32,740 bases of DNA, taken from contig LNFR01000096.1 of assembly GCA_001567185.1 (NCBI GenBank), positions 1 to 32,740 of the forward strand. Reading direction: 5' to 3'. This DNA is from Bacteroidetes bacterium OLB12. Its GTDB lineage: Bacteria > Bacteroidota > Bacteroidia > Cytophagales > Cyclobacteriaceae. The position numbers and the translations under genes were made by a program. Position 1 is the stretch's first letter, and each line of letters begins with the position of its first letter. Positions 1 through 8,284 of the stretch are shown in pieces. The notes under the pieces are model-generated. The model was given only the letters and a program-made list of their open reading frames with translations. It had not been told where the DNA came from and searched no databases.

Positions 1-1
1 C

Positions 2-1269
2 CCGGTAAAAATCTGGGCAGATACACTTACCTCTCCCCTGTTTGGATGTTGTATCTGACAAGCAACGCAAAACTTTGTTTCAAAATCCGATCAACAGCAT
101 TCATCTTTCCGTACCACAAGGCCCCAATGCAGCTACCAAGGCCGCATTGCTTTTAGCACAATGGAAAAATAACGGCACCTTGGTTCAGGATAAACTACCG
201 GCCATCTACGTGTATTATCAATACTTCAAACTTGCCGGCTCCACAAAAAAATTATTGCCGTAAAGGATTTATCTGCCACATCCGCACGTACGATTGGGAA
301 GACCATGTTATTCTACGCCATGAAAATACCATACCCAATGCGGTTAACGATCGGATTGAGCTTTTGGAGAAAACCGAATTACATGTAAGTCCCACGCATG
401 GACTTTACACCGACCCTGCCTTTGAGTTGGAAAAGTACATGGACGAAGCCATGCTTACACCGTTGTATGAAAGTGAAGACTACCAGGGTGTGCGCGATGT
501 GCTAGCCATTATTCACGATGCAACGGTAATCGGGCATTTTATCAAAGCGATGAAATCGCGAAAAGTAATTTTAGCGGATGGGCACCACCGCTACGAAGGC
601 TCGCTGTTTTACAAACACCAGCAGAAACAACTTAACCCAAACCACACAGGGAACGAAGGGTACAATTTTCATTTGATGTACCTGACCAATACCGAAGCCG
701 ATGACTTACGGATTTTACCCACGCACCGACTTATTCATGGCATCCGAAATTTTTCAGAAGCTGAATTTATAGAACACCTTCACACCGATTTTGATGTAAA
801 AGAAATTGAAGATGCGGATACACTAAATGAAATTATACTGGGTAAGAAATGGGCTTTTGGAATTTTGCTGAAAGACCGTACCCTGAAAATAAAACTTAAA
901 CCCGAAGCATTTCAGAAACTGAAGTGGAACTTTCCGCAGCACATCAAAGAACTTGACTTAACTGTGCTGCACTATTTTATTATTGAAAAGCTTTTAGGAA
1001 TACCCGGTAAAGATCAACGCAAGTCTGCAAACATTTCATTCGACCGGAGTTTCTCTGATTGTTTAGCCCGCGTAATCCGCGAAGAAGTTCAACTTGCCAT
1101 AATCACCCAGGATATTTCCATTGAGGAAATAAAACAGGTTTGCGCCAGCGGCTACACCATGCCTCAAAAATCTACGTACTTCTACCCCAAAGTAGTTTGT
1201 GGGTTGTTGTTTAGTTCCATCCGCCAGGAAGAGTTTGCCCTTCCGGATTATGCCCCCAACTTCGCATGA
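2..1269 (+). CDS. DUF1015-family protein, 5' partial, two apparent 1-base frameshifts
   Basis: The gene enters from the left edge, so its N-terminus is missing. Most of the protein reads in one frame from about position 250 to the TGA at 1267-1269 and includes the family motif ADGHHRYEG near 574-600. Upstream, positions 45-251 read in another frame (DVVSDKQR to LAGSTK) and positions 2-43 in a third (ending LTSPLF). Removing one G at 44-45 and one A from the A7 run at 245-251 joins them into LTSPLF-DVVSDKQR and AGSTK-NYCRKGF, as expected for the family. Both breaks therefore look like one-base over-calls. The stop overlaps the maf start as ATGA at 1266-1269, suggesting translational coupling. 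The biochemical role of the family is not established. The DGHHR motif resembles that of ParB/Srx-fold serine kinases, which is only a hint. Confidence 0.85.
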
Positions 1270-1940
1270 TCGCAAATCCCCCACTCATTCTTGCTTCCAG
1301 TTCGCCCCGCAGGCAATACCTGATGCGCGAAATTGGTTTATCGTTTCAGGTGCGGGTTCCGGATATTGATGAATCTTTTCCTGCTTCTATGGCTGCAGCC
1401 GATGTTCCGGGTTACCTGGCAGAAAAAAAGGCACGCGTTTTTGAATCGGAGTTAAAGGATGAAGTTGTTGTGGCATCGGATACTGTGGTAATTCTCAACA
1501 ATGAGATTCTGAACAAACCCATTAACCGGCAAGATGCTATTCACATGCTGGGCAGCCTAAGCGGCAAGATGCACACGGTTGTTACAGCAGTTTGCCTGTT
1601 ATCTAAAACAAAGTCAACCTGTTTTAGCGATCACACTCAAGTTACTTTTCGTTCGCTTTCGCAAAATGATATTGAATACTACATCGATCATTTCAAACCG
1701 CTCGATAAAGCTGGAGCCTATGGCGCACAAGATTGCCTGCCTGAAAAATTTAATCCTTGTTCGAAAGAAGAGATCGATTTTTTAGAAAGCATTGGCCGTC
1801 ATGATCTGATTGAGCAAACCATTACCCAACCGGCTGCCGGAAAGCGCATTACCATCATCGATACGATTGAAGGGTCTTACTTTACCGTAATGGGGTTACC
1901 AATTCACCTGGTATATAAAAACCTGCAAACTTTCCGGTGA
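1266..1940 (+). CDS. maf: Maf-family nucleoside triphosphate pyrophosphatase
   Basis: Maf proteins are cytoplasmic pyrophosphatases that hydrolyse non-canonical or pyrimidine NTPs to NMPs and are linked to septum formation and nucleotide-pool cleaning. The 224-residue product shows the N-terminal substrate loop SSSPRR (residues 11-16), the catalytic-type ASDTVV with Asp72, DKAGAYGAQD, and the C-terminal GSYFTVMGLP. The DKAGAY form fits the dTTP/UTP-type (YhdE-like) branch. It is longer than the usual roughly 190-200 residues because about 35-40 residues, starting CLPEKFNPCSKEEIDFL, sit between AQD and the GSYFTVMGLP segment. I believe related Cytophagales Maf proteins share this, but cannot verify it here. 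The start overlaps the preceding stop, and its own TGA overlaps the GTG of the next gene (GTGA, 1937-1940), so the three genes are probably one operon. Confidence 0.93.
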   Translation: MIANPPLILASSSPRRQYLMREIGLSFQVRVPDIDESFPASMAAADVPGYLAEKKARVFESELKDEVVVASDTVVILNNEILNKPINRQDAIHMLGSLSGKMHTVVTAVCLLSKTKSTCFSDHTQVTFRSLSQNDIEYYIDHFKPLDKAGAYGAQDCLPEKFNPCSKEEIDFLESIGRHDLIEQTITQPAAGKRITIIDTIEGSYFTVMGLPIHLVYKNLQTFR

Positions 1941-2869
1941 AGAAGCTAATAAAGCTTGTACAAACACATCTGCACAGCGATTTTAAACCGCGATATTATA
2001 GTGCTGTTGCCTTGCTGTTAATTATCTCCGTCAGTATTAACTATTCCATTAACCTGGAGGATGAAATAATTGATAAACACACAGGCCAATGGATTCGGGT
2101 AGTGTATTATTTTTTGCTTAATGCCACCGGGTATTATGCTACCTGCTTCCTTGTCTCCCGGTTCAGTCAACCCTATACTTTTTGGCGAACAAAAAAATTC
2201 TGGTTGTTATCGGTTTTTGGATTAGTTGTGTTATCTGTTGATCGTGGTTTTCCCTATCTGCATGACCTGGCGTCACTCTTTGATCAGAACTACGATGGAT
2301 ATTCGTGGCTATTCAGAACAAGCAATCATGCCACAGGTTTTTTCCTGATTTTAGTACCGCTATGGATCTTTTACAAAACGCTTGATCCAACCCCATCCGG
2401 GTTTTACGGATTTACTAAAACCGGCCCTATTAAACCCTATGTTTTTCTGTTAGGAATTGTAGCTCCACTAATATTGCTTGCAAGTTTCCATCCGAGTTTC
2501 TCAAACTATTATCCCGTTTATAAAACCACTAACGTAGCTGAACTATGGCATTGGCCTGAATACCTGCCCGCTATCATCTTTGAATTTTTATATGGTTTGG
2601 ACTTTCTAAATGTGGAATTGCTTTTTCGCGGATTCTTTGTGATTGGGATGGCCCAGGTGCTGGGAAAAGATGCCATTTTACCGATGGTAACTATTTATTG
2701 TTATCTGCATTTTGGAAAGCCTGTGGGCGAAACCATCAGTTCCGTATTTGGTGGTTATATCTTAGGAGTTATCGCACTAAATACCCGCTCGGTTTGGGGT
2801 GGCATTTTGATTCATGTGGGCGTTGCCTGGCTGATGGAGGCCGGAGCATTTTTACAGAAAGTAATTTAG
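1937..2869 (+). CDS. CPBP/CAAX-type intramembrane metalloprotease-like protein
   Basis: The 310-residue product is strongly hydrophobic with about eight membrane segments. The C-terminal third carries the CPBP (Abi, PF02517) pattern: VELLFRGF with Glu227 and Arg231, a His in YLHFGKP (His258), and a final His in LIHVGVAW (His293). The family's usual double Glu (EExxxR) is reduced to one Glu here, with Val at the first position. Family members are glutamic-type membrane proteases related to the Rce1 CAAX protease, but most bacterial members have no known substrate. The GTG start is chosen because it overlaps the maf stop and directly begins an MKK-type N-terminus. The TAG stop overlaps the stop of the opposing glycosyltransferase gene by four bases. 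Confidence 0.8.
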   Translation: MKKLIKLVQTHLHSDFKPRYYSAVALLLIISVSINYSINLEDEIIDKHTGQWIRVVYYFLLNATGYYATCFLVSRFSQPYTFWRTKKFWLLSVFGLVVLSVDRGFPYLHDLASLFDQNYDGYSWLFRTSNHATGFFLILVPLWIFYKTLDPTPSGFYGFTKTGPIKPYVFLLGIVAPLILLASFHPSFSNYYPVYKTTNVAELWHWPEYLPAIIFEFLYGLDFLNVELLFRGFFVIGMAQVLGKDAILPMVTIYCYLHFGKPVGETISSVFGGYILGVIALNTRSVWGGILIHVGVAWLMEAGAFLQKVI

Positions 2870-3987
2870 CGAAGCGACTGATAAACCTGCATCAGGTTTT
2901 GTGCAATTACCGGGGGTTCAAATTGTTTTATGTACGCTTGCGAAGTTGTAATCATTTTGTTGCGCAAATCTGTATCCAGGCTTACTGCTTTTATTTGCAT
3001 CCTTAATTCTTCTTCGTTTTCCGGATTCACATACCGGGCACCGGAACCTCCAGCCTCCATAAAACAGGAACCGGTAGAGGTGATTACCGGCACACCCGAT
3101 ACGATGGCCTCCACAATTGGAATTCCAAAACCTTCAAACAAAGAAGGGTAAACAAACACGTGCGCCATTTGATAAACCGCGGGCAAATCAACAAACGAAA
3201 CATGTTGCAAAATCATAACACGCTGTTGCAACTTGTTGGCTTCAACAAAAGCTGTAATCTCTTTTGTGTATGCTGTGGCTTTGCCCACCAGCACAAGCGG
3301 TGGCGAATCGTTCAATTTTGAAATTGCTTTTACCAGCGTTAACGCATTCTTTCTTCTTTCCAAGGTACCAACACAAAGCAGGTATTCGTGCGGCAGGTTA
3401 TACTTCTTTCTTACCTCCTGCTTTTGTGCTTCGGAAACAAGGGTTTTAAAATTGGGGTGACATCCCTGATAAACCACCTGAATTTTAGATGCCGGCACCT
3501 GCATAAACTCCTGCAAGTCGTTAGAAGTTTGCTGGCTAACGGCTATCACAACATCCGCGGAAGCGCAGGCTTTTTTTAACTTCCAGGTATAAATCTGAAC
3601 ATCAATCGCTTTATAGTATTGCGGAAATCGCTTAAATATTAAATCGTGTACGGTTACTACTGTTTTTAAAGATGCCGGTTTGGTTACAGGCAGTTCATTA
3701 CTAAGCCCGTGAAAAATCTGTACCCCATCCTGAGCCGCTACATTACCCAGCGCATAACTTCTCCAAACCGAAGCAAATTGTTTGGATAAAACTGATTCGG
3801 GTGTGCGAACAATAAAATTACCTTGTTGGTAAGGAGTTGTTTCCGGATGATGGCGTAAGCGGGGTGTATAGAGTGCGTATGCATGCTCCGGAAAACGATT
3901 TGCCAGTGCATCTACAACAAAACGGCTGTAGTTACCCAACCCGGTAAAGTTGTTGAACAGCCGCTTGGCATCGAAGCCGATTTTCAT
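2866..3987 (-). CDS. Glycosyltransferase family 4 (GT-B fold)
   Basis: The 373-residue protein has the two-domain GT-B layout of retaining glycosyltransferases of the GT4/WbaZ-like type. The N-terminus starts MKIGFDAKR and contains the Gly-rich acceptor-side loop GLGNYSRF. The middle has the VCVGTLERRKN hinge. The C-terminal donor-binding motif EGFGIPIVEA gives the E-x7-E pair (Glu285 and Glu293), followed by SGVPVITST. It would transfer a sugar from a nucleotide-sugar donor to a cell-surface glycan, but donor and acceptor cannot be read from sequence. It lies 14 bases downstream of ppa on the same strand and probably shares its transcript. No other polysaccharide genes are adjacent, so this is an isolated transferase rather than part of a visible capsule locus. 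Confidence 0.92.
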   Translation of the reverse strand: MKIGFDAKRLFNNFTGLGNYSRFVVDALANRFPEHAYALYTPRLRHHPETTPYQQGNFIVRTPESVLSKQFASVWRSYALGNVAAQDGVQIFHGLSNELPVTKPASLKTVVTVHDLIFKRFPQYYKAIDVQIYTWKLKKACASADVVIAVSQQTSNDLQEFMQVPASKIQVVYQGCHPNFKTLVSEAQKQEVRKKYNLPHEYLLCVGTLERRKNALTLVKAISKLNDSPPLVLVGKATAYTKEITAFVEANKLQQRVMILQHVSFVDLPAVYQMAHVFVYPSLFEGFGIPIVEAIVSGVPVITSTGSCFMEAGGSGARYVNPENEEELRMQIKAVSLDTDLRNKMITTSQAYIKQFEPPVIAQNLMQVYQSLR

Positions 3988-4001
3988 GCAGGATTAGTTA
4001 T

Positions 4002-4532
4002 TCAGAACTTGGTCTTGTAGTAAGCCAACGCGTCCTCCACAATTTTCATGGCAACGGTCTTATCCTGAAACTCCGGCACGGTTACAGTTTTATTCTCAAG
4101 TCGTTTATAACTCTCAAAGAATTCTTTTAACTCAAGTTTATAGTGATTTGCCAATTCGCTAATATCATTCACATGTTTGGTGTTGGCATCATTCAGGGCA
4201 ACAGCCAGAATTTTGTCATCTGCCAGCCCCTGATCTACCATGCGCATTACACCAATTACCCTGGCCGGAACCAGGCATAACGGCCTGATAGGCTCGCGGC
4301 AAATCACCATAATATCCAGGGGATCCATGTCTTCGCCCAGCGATTGTGGTATAAATCCATAGTTGGCCGGGTAATGTACAGCAGAGTATAGCACCCGGTC
4401 TAACTTTAACAAACCGGTTTCTTTATCTACTTCATACTTGGTGCGCATACCAATCGATATTTCGATAATGGCATTCACAAATTCGGGTGGGTTTGAGCCC
4501 GCAGGGGCTTCGTGCCAGGGGTGTGAAATCAT
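4002..4532 (-). CDS. ppa: Inorganic pyrophosphatase (family I)
   Basis: The 176-residue length is typical of bacterial soluble family I pyrophosphatases, which hydrolyse pyrophosphate to phosphate in the cytoplasm and pull biosynthetic reactions forward. The signature [11 protein letters not shown] supplies the metal-binding aspartates Asp68, Asp70 and Asp73. The YPANYGFIP motif precedes it, and [10 protein letters not shown] and FFESYKRLE lie in the C-terminal half, all family-typical. The ATG at 4532 begins MISHPWHEA, a usual N-terminus for the family. A candidate promoter lies at 4552-4585 on the same strand. The glycosyltransferase gene follows closely. I see nothing abnormal in this gene. 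Confidence 0.97.
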   Translation of the reverse strand: MISHPWHEAPAGSNPPEFVNAIIEISIGMRTKYEVDKETGLLKLDRVLYSAVHYPANYGFIPQSLGEDMDPLDIMVICREPIRPLCLVPARVIGVMRMVDQGLADDKILAVALNDANTKHVNDISELANHYKLELKEFFESYKRLENKTVTVPEFQDKTVAMKIVEDALAYYKTKF

Positions 4533-4551
4533 AAAAATTAAAGATTGGGTA

Positions 4552-4585
4552 GCAAGATACGCTTAAGTGCGATTATGGTCTCAAA
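4552..4585 (-). promoter_or_regulatory. Candidate Bacteroidota promoter for ppa
   Basis: Read on the minus strand there is TTTG at 4585-4582 (-33 element), a 22-base spacer, and TATCTTGC at 4559-4552, a partial match to the -7 consensus TAnnTTTG. The box is about 20 bases upstream of the ppa ATG. The placement is good but the -7 match is imperfect. Confidence 0.35.
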
Positions 4586-4597
4586 AAAATGCAGACT

Positions 4598-4671
4598 TAA
4601 AAAAAATCCGCGAAAGCCAGCTGCCAGGTTCTCTATTCATCAAAATGGAGAGGCAATCCGGCTTACGCGGA
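4598..4671 (-). terminator. Putative rho-independent terminator of the efflux gene run
   Basis: Twelve-base arms TCCGCGAAAGCC (4607-4618) and GGCTTACGCGGA (4660-4671) are complementary apart from one position and enclose a 41-base loop. On the minus strand the stem is followed at once by eight T residues (complement of A at 4599-4606). It lies downstream of the periplasmic adaptor gene and upstream of ppa, in the right place to separate the two units. The large loop lowers certainty. Confidence 0.5.
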
Positions 4672-4715
4672 ATGAAACCGGTCATTTGATACCGGCATGT
4701 TTTCACTAAAATTGG

Positions 4716-6110
4716 TTACTTCGCTTCCTCTCCCGGCTTCTCGTTTTTCTTAGTTTCCTTCTTTACAGAAACTTTATCACCATCCTTTAAGCGCTTGGAA
4801 ACATCCAGAAACGGCCCGGTAATAACCACCGCGGAGTCTGCTAGTCCGGAAGTGATTTCAATATTATCATAATCACTGATACCCGTCTTAACTTCAACCA
4901 TTTTTGCAACACCATTTTCATTCACAAATACCACAACCTTGTCCAGCTTCTTCTCGGCTTTTGGTTTACTTTCATCGATTACCTGTGGTCTGTCATTATC
5001 CCGATTTGCTGTGGAAGGTTTCTCCTCCCCTTCGGGCGCACGCGTGGTAACCGCAGCAAGCGGAACAGACAGCACATTATCCTTGCGGGTAGTAATTATA
5101 TCAACACTGGCAGTCATGCCGGGGCGGAACGGATACTTGTTTCCGGCCTTCACCAAATCTGCATACGAATTCTGGAGTATCAGAATACGAACTTCAAACT
5201 CAGTAATGGCATCGGCCGATACTTTGTCGCGGGCCGTGTTGGCAATGTTTGTAACAACTCCTTTAAATTCTTTACCCGTGCTGCTGTAGGCATCTACATC
5301 AATAATTACTGAGTCGCCTAAGTGTACACGAACAATGTCATTTTCGTTTACATTTACCCGAACTTCCATTTTAGATAAATCAGCAATACGCATCATCTCT
5401 GTACCCGCCATCTGGGCAGTACCCACTACGCGTTCGCCTTGTTTTACATTCAGTTTAGAAACTACTCCGCTCATGGGTGCTACCACCGATGTTCTGCGCA
5501 CATTCTCGCGCGATTCCTTAACACCTGCTTCGGTGCTGCTTACAACAAACCTGGCCGCTTCTACCGATTGCTCGGCCGACTTCAAGTCGTTGGCCGCTAC
5601 CTTAAAGTTTTGTTGTGCTAATTGCCAATCCGCTTCGGAGATTACTTTCTCATTCCACAATTTTTCCTGGCGTTTATATTCCTGTTCGGCACGGATATAG
5701 GTAGCCTGGGCTCTTGCCAACGAAGCTTTGGTTGATTCAAGATTGGCCAACTGCTGGCTATGCGATGCTTCCGAACGTTCTAACTGGCTCATCACAATAT
5801 CAGGGCGAATCTTCACAAGCAATTCGCCTTGCTTTACCGAATCGCCATCCTCCACCCGCAATTCAATTATCTCGCCCGAAACTTCAGGGGCAAGTTTAAC
5901 TTCAATTACAGGCTGCACCGTTCCGGATGCACTTACCTTTTCGGTAATCGATACCTTTTTAGCTTTGGCTGTTTCAACCTCTATGGTTTTAGGCTTACCA
6001 ATCCAGCCTGCTGATTTACCAACAATCAAAAAGAGGGTAAGAAATGCCACAACCCCAAGAATTACATACAGGGCTTTATTCGATTTTTTTTCTTTTGCTT
6101 GCTTTGCCAT
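4716..6110 (-). CDS. Efflux periplasmic adaptor subunit (HlyD/MacA/AcrA-like membrane fusion protein)
   Basis: The 464-residue protein has a single N-terminal membrane anchor (about residues 11-33). A barrel-sandwich half-motif follows (VSASGTVQPVIEVKLAPEVS region), then a long coiled-coil hairpin rich in Glu, Gln and Ala (about residues 100-200), the second half-motif SVVAPMSGVVSKLNV, and a beta-barrel ending GMTASVDIITTR. This is the architecture of adaptors that join an inner-membrane pump to a TolC-type channel. A charged linker of about 35 residues around PEGEEKPSTANRDNDRPQ interrupts the C-terminal domain. The gene follows the TolC-like gene by 23 bases, so the two form an adaptor/channel pair. 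No MacB-like ABC or RND pump gene is adjacent; a terminator-like structure follows instead, so the pump would be encoded elsewhere. Confidence 0.93.
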   Translation of the reverse strand: MAKQAKEKKSNKALYVILGVVAFLTLFLIVGKSAGWIGKPKTIEVETAKAKKVSITEKVSASGTVQPVIEVKLAPEVSGEIIELRVEDGDSVKQGELLVKIRPDIVMSQLERSEASHSQQLANLESTKASLARAQATYIRAEQEYKRQEKLWNEKVISEADWQLAQQNFKVAANDLKSAEQSVEAARFVVSSTEAGVKESRENVRRTSVVAPMSGVVSKLNVKQGERVVGTAQMAGTEMMRIADLSKMEVRVNVNENDIVRVHLGDSVIIDVDAYSSTGKEFKGVVTNIANTARDKVSADAITEFEVRILILQNSYADLVKAGNKYPFRPGMTASVDIITTRKDNVLSVPLAAVTTRAPEGEEKPSTANRDNDRPQVIDESKPKAEKKLDKVVVFVNENGVAKMVEVKTGISDYDNIEITSGLADSAVVITGPFLDVSKRLKDGDKVSVKKETKKNEKPGEEAK

Positions 6111-6133
6111 TACTAATTTAGGATAAGGAATTT

Positions 6134-7472
6134 TTATAATTCAATGGATTTGCCCTGGTAAAAGTCGAGCACTTTTTTCTTGAAAATGAAATCGTATTTG
6201 GCGCGTACCAAATCCGACTTAGCCTGAAAGAGTGAATTTTCTGCCGTTTGATATTCAACAAAATTTACCGCTCCGTTGTCAAACCGTTGCTTTGCCATAC
6301 GGAAAGCTTCATTACGCGCATTAACTAACTTTAATGCCGATTGATAAGTCTTAGATGATGCCAGCGCATCGTTGTAGGCTGTTTCAACTGATTGCCTTAA
6401 CGTATTTTCAGCACTGGTTAGGTTAATTTCTGCTTGTTGAGTATTAAAATAAGAGCGCTTCACATTCGCTCTTGTCTGGTAGCCGTTAAAAATTGGGATC
6501 GATAGTTGTAATGATGCTGATTGGGCAAGGTTATCGTTAAGCTGTTCATTTGCAGGATAGCCCCCAGGTGTAAACTTATCTACAGCACTAGAGGAATTGG
6601 TAAACAAGTTTCCATTAATACTTAAACGAGGAAAGTAACTTCCACGAGTCGATTTAAGCGCAAACAATGAACTTTGAAGTTTAAGTTTCGCACTTCTCAC
6701 TTCGGGCATTGCTGAAAGCGCCTTCTCATAAATCTGTTCTGCCGTTTCATCAATGGTACCATCGGCCACATCCAATTCCGGCACCTCAATATCCATTTGT
6801 TGTGAGGCAGGAATCTGAAGTGCTTGCTTTAATCTCAAAATAGAAAGATTAACTCCGTTATCATTCGTGATTACATTAAGTTCATTGGAGGCCTGTTGAG
6901 CCTCCAGATCCAAAACATTACCTCGGGGCACCGAACCGGCCTCAGCCAATTTACGTGTGCGTTCCAATTGTTGTGTGGTAGTTTCCAGTTGCGATTGCGC
7001 ATTACTCAACAACTCCTTATTGAAAATAACAGTTGTATAAAGCGTAACCACATTAATGATTACATCATTTTTTGCTTTAATAAAATCTTCTGCGGCTGCT
7101 TCATTATCTACATTGCTTTGTTTGTAGTTGTTGAATAACCTGAAACCGTTAAAAAGCAATAACGAAGAGTTTGCCTGAAAAATTGATGGAGTTATTTCTT
7201 TGATTAACAAACAAATTGGATGTTGGGTCGATACTACGACCCCAGTTAAACCCATACGAGGCTCCGCCATTAAGCGTAGGCAGCATCTGGAACTTTGATT
7301 GATCCAAATTTACTTTACTGGTTTCCGCGTTTAATAGATTTGTTTTTACGGTAAGATTGTTCTTAAGTGCATGTTCAATACACTCTTGCAGAGTCCAAAC
7401 TTTCTTTTCCTGTGCATGTGCTGCCCAGGCAGAAGCAATTATCATGCAGCACAACAGTAACTTTTTCATCAT
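6134..7472 (-). CDS. TolC-family outer membrane channel, one apparent frameshift
   Basis: The N-terminal part begins MMKKLLLCCMIIASAW with a signal peptide ending near AHAQ, followed by WTLQECIEHALKNN, the typical start of outer-membrane efflux (OEP) domains. It reads through NWGRSIDPTSNLFV and then loses frame. The rest continues in another frame from FQANSSLLLFNGFR to the stop at 6134, with repeated coiled-coil segments (LLSNAQSQLETTTQQLERT; AENTLRQSVETAYNDAL) and the conserved FNGYQTRANV. Removing one base from the A5 run at 7178-7182 joins NNSINF to QANSSL and gives about 445 residues, normal for the family. It lies three bases after sdaAB and just before the adaptor gene. It would form the outer-membrane exit duct of an export system. 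Only the frame break is odd, and it is probably an error. Confidence 0.9.
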
Positions 7473-7475
7473 AGG

Positions 7476-8153
7476 TTATAAAACAATATCCGGTATATAG
7501 ATCACTTCCTTTACCCAGCTAAGACTCCGCAGGTACTCAAATGTTACAGACTTTATGCCTGAGTCCATTTCAATAACCAGGCAAGCCTGGTCGTTTTTAC
7601 CTTTACGGGAAACCGACATGGTAGCAATATTGCAATCGTCATGCGCTAACACATTCGCTATAAATGCAATACTGCCCTTCTTATCGTCTGCAAAAATGAT
7701 AAGGGTATGCAAGGCAGCTGAAAAGTCGGCCTTAAAGCCATTGACCTCGGCAATATTAATTACACCCCCACCCTTGCTTTCGCCTAAAACCTCTACTGAT
7801 CTTTTTCCAAGTTTTAGTTTTAGGCGGATGGAGTTTGGATGCAGCGTAGAGGCATTTCCTACCGACTTGAACGTATAGCGCAGCCCTTTTTCTTTCGCAA
7901 TTTCTAACGACTCGCGGATGCGTTTATCATCCGTTCCAAAATCCATTAAGCCTGCAATAATGGCCCGGTCACTTCCGTGCCCCTCGTAGGTGCGGGCAAA
8001 TGAATTGTAGAAGGTAATTTCACTTTCATCGGGTATGCCCCCCAGAATTTTGATGGCGGCACGTGCTATGCGCACTACCCCGGCTGTATGAGAACTGGAC
8101 GGACCGATCATAACGGGACCGATCATGTCAAATATGCTACTCTTTTCAGCCAT
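7476..8153 (-). CDS. sdaAB: L-serine dehydratase, iron-sulfur-dependent, beta subunit
   Basis: The 225-residue protein matches the beta chain of the two-subunit iron-sulfur serine deaminase, which converts L-serine to pyruvate and ammonia with the alpha chain carrying the cluster ligands. The N-terminal segment has the diagnostic GPSSSHTAG (residues 17-25) and YEGHGSDRAIIAGLMDFG. Residues from about 150 on form an ACT domain (LIIFADDKKGSIAFIANVLA), probably a serine or effector sensor. The alpha subunit gene is not in this window, so the two chains are encoded apart here unless alpha lies elsewhere. The stop is three bases before the TolC-like gene, implying a shared transcript although no functional link is obvious. 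Confidence 0.95.
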   Translation of the reverse strand: MAEKSSIFDMIGPVMIGPSSSHTAGVVRIARAAIKILGGIPDESEITFYNSFARTYEGHGSDRAIIAGLMDFGTDDKRIRESLEIAKEKGLRYTFKSVGNASTLHPNSIRLKLKLGKRSVEVLGESKGGGVINIAEVNGFKADFSAALHTLIIFADDKKGSIAFIANVLAHDDCNIATMSVSRKGKNDQACLVIEMDSGIKSVTFEYLRSLSWVKEVIYIPDIVL

Positions 8154-8238
8154 ACGCGTTTCTAACGGAAACTCTTAAAAAAGGGTTGTTTTTGCTGGTA
8201 TTTTATGTTCCCGCAAAGGGTAATTTTCTAACAAGTGG

Positions 8239-8246
8239 CAAAAATA
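8239..8246 (-). promoter_or_regulatory. Candidate -7 promoter element for the sdaAB transcript
   Basis: The minus strand reads TATTTTTG here, an exact match to the Bacteroidota -7 consensus TAnnTTTG. It lies about 85 bases upstream of the sdaAB ATG in the thyA-sdaAB gap. I could not find a convincing -33 TTTG at the usual distance, so confidence is low. Confidence 0.3.
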
Positions 8247-8284
8247 ATCCTTTAACTCAGAATCAGGTGCATATAAAGCGCGTA

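Noticed and set aside
245-251. Programmed frameshift at A AAA AAA in the DUF1015 gene
   Set aside because: The heptamer would promote a -1 shift, but the needed change is +1. A one-base over-call is simpler.
5335-5700. Plus-strand open frames over the efflux adaptor gene
   Set aside because: They are antisense shadows of a well-supported gene with no family features.
8154-8284. Gene or riboswitch in the thyA-sdaAB gap
   Set aside because: Only a weak 5-base hairpin (GTTTC/GAAAC) and short frames are visible; nothing supports a coding or RNA element.
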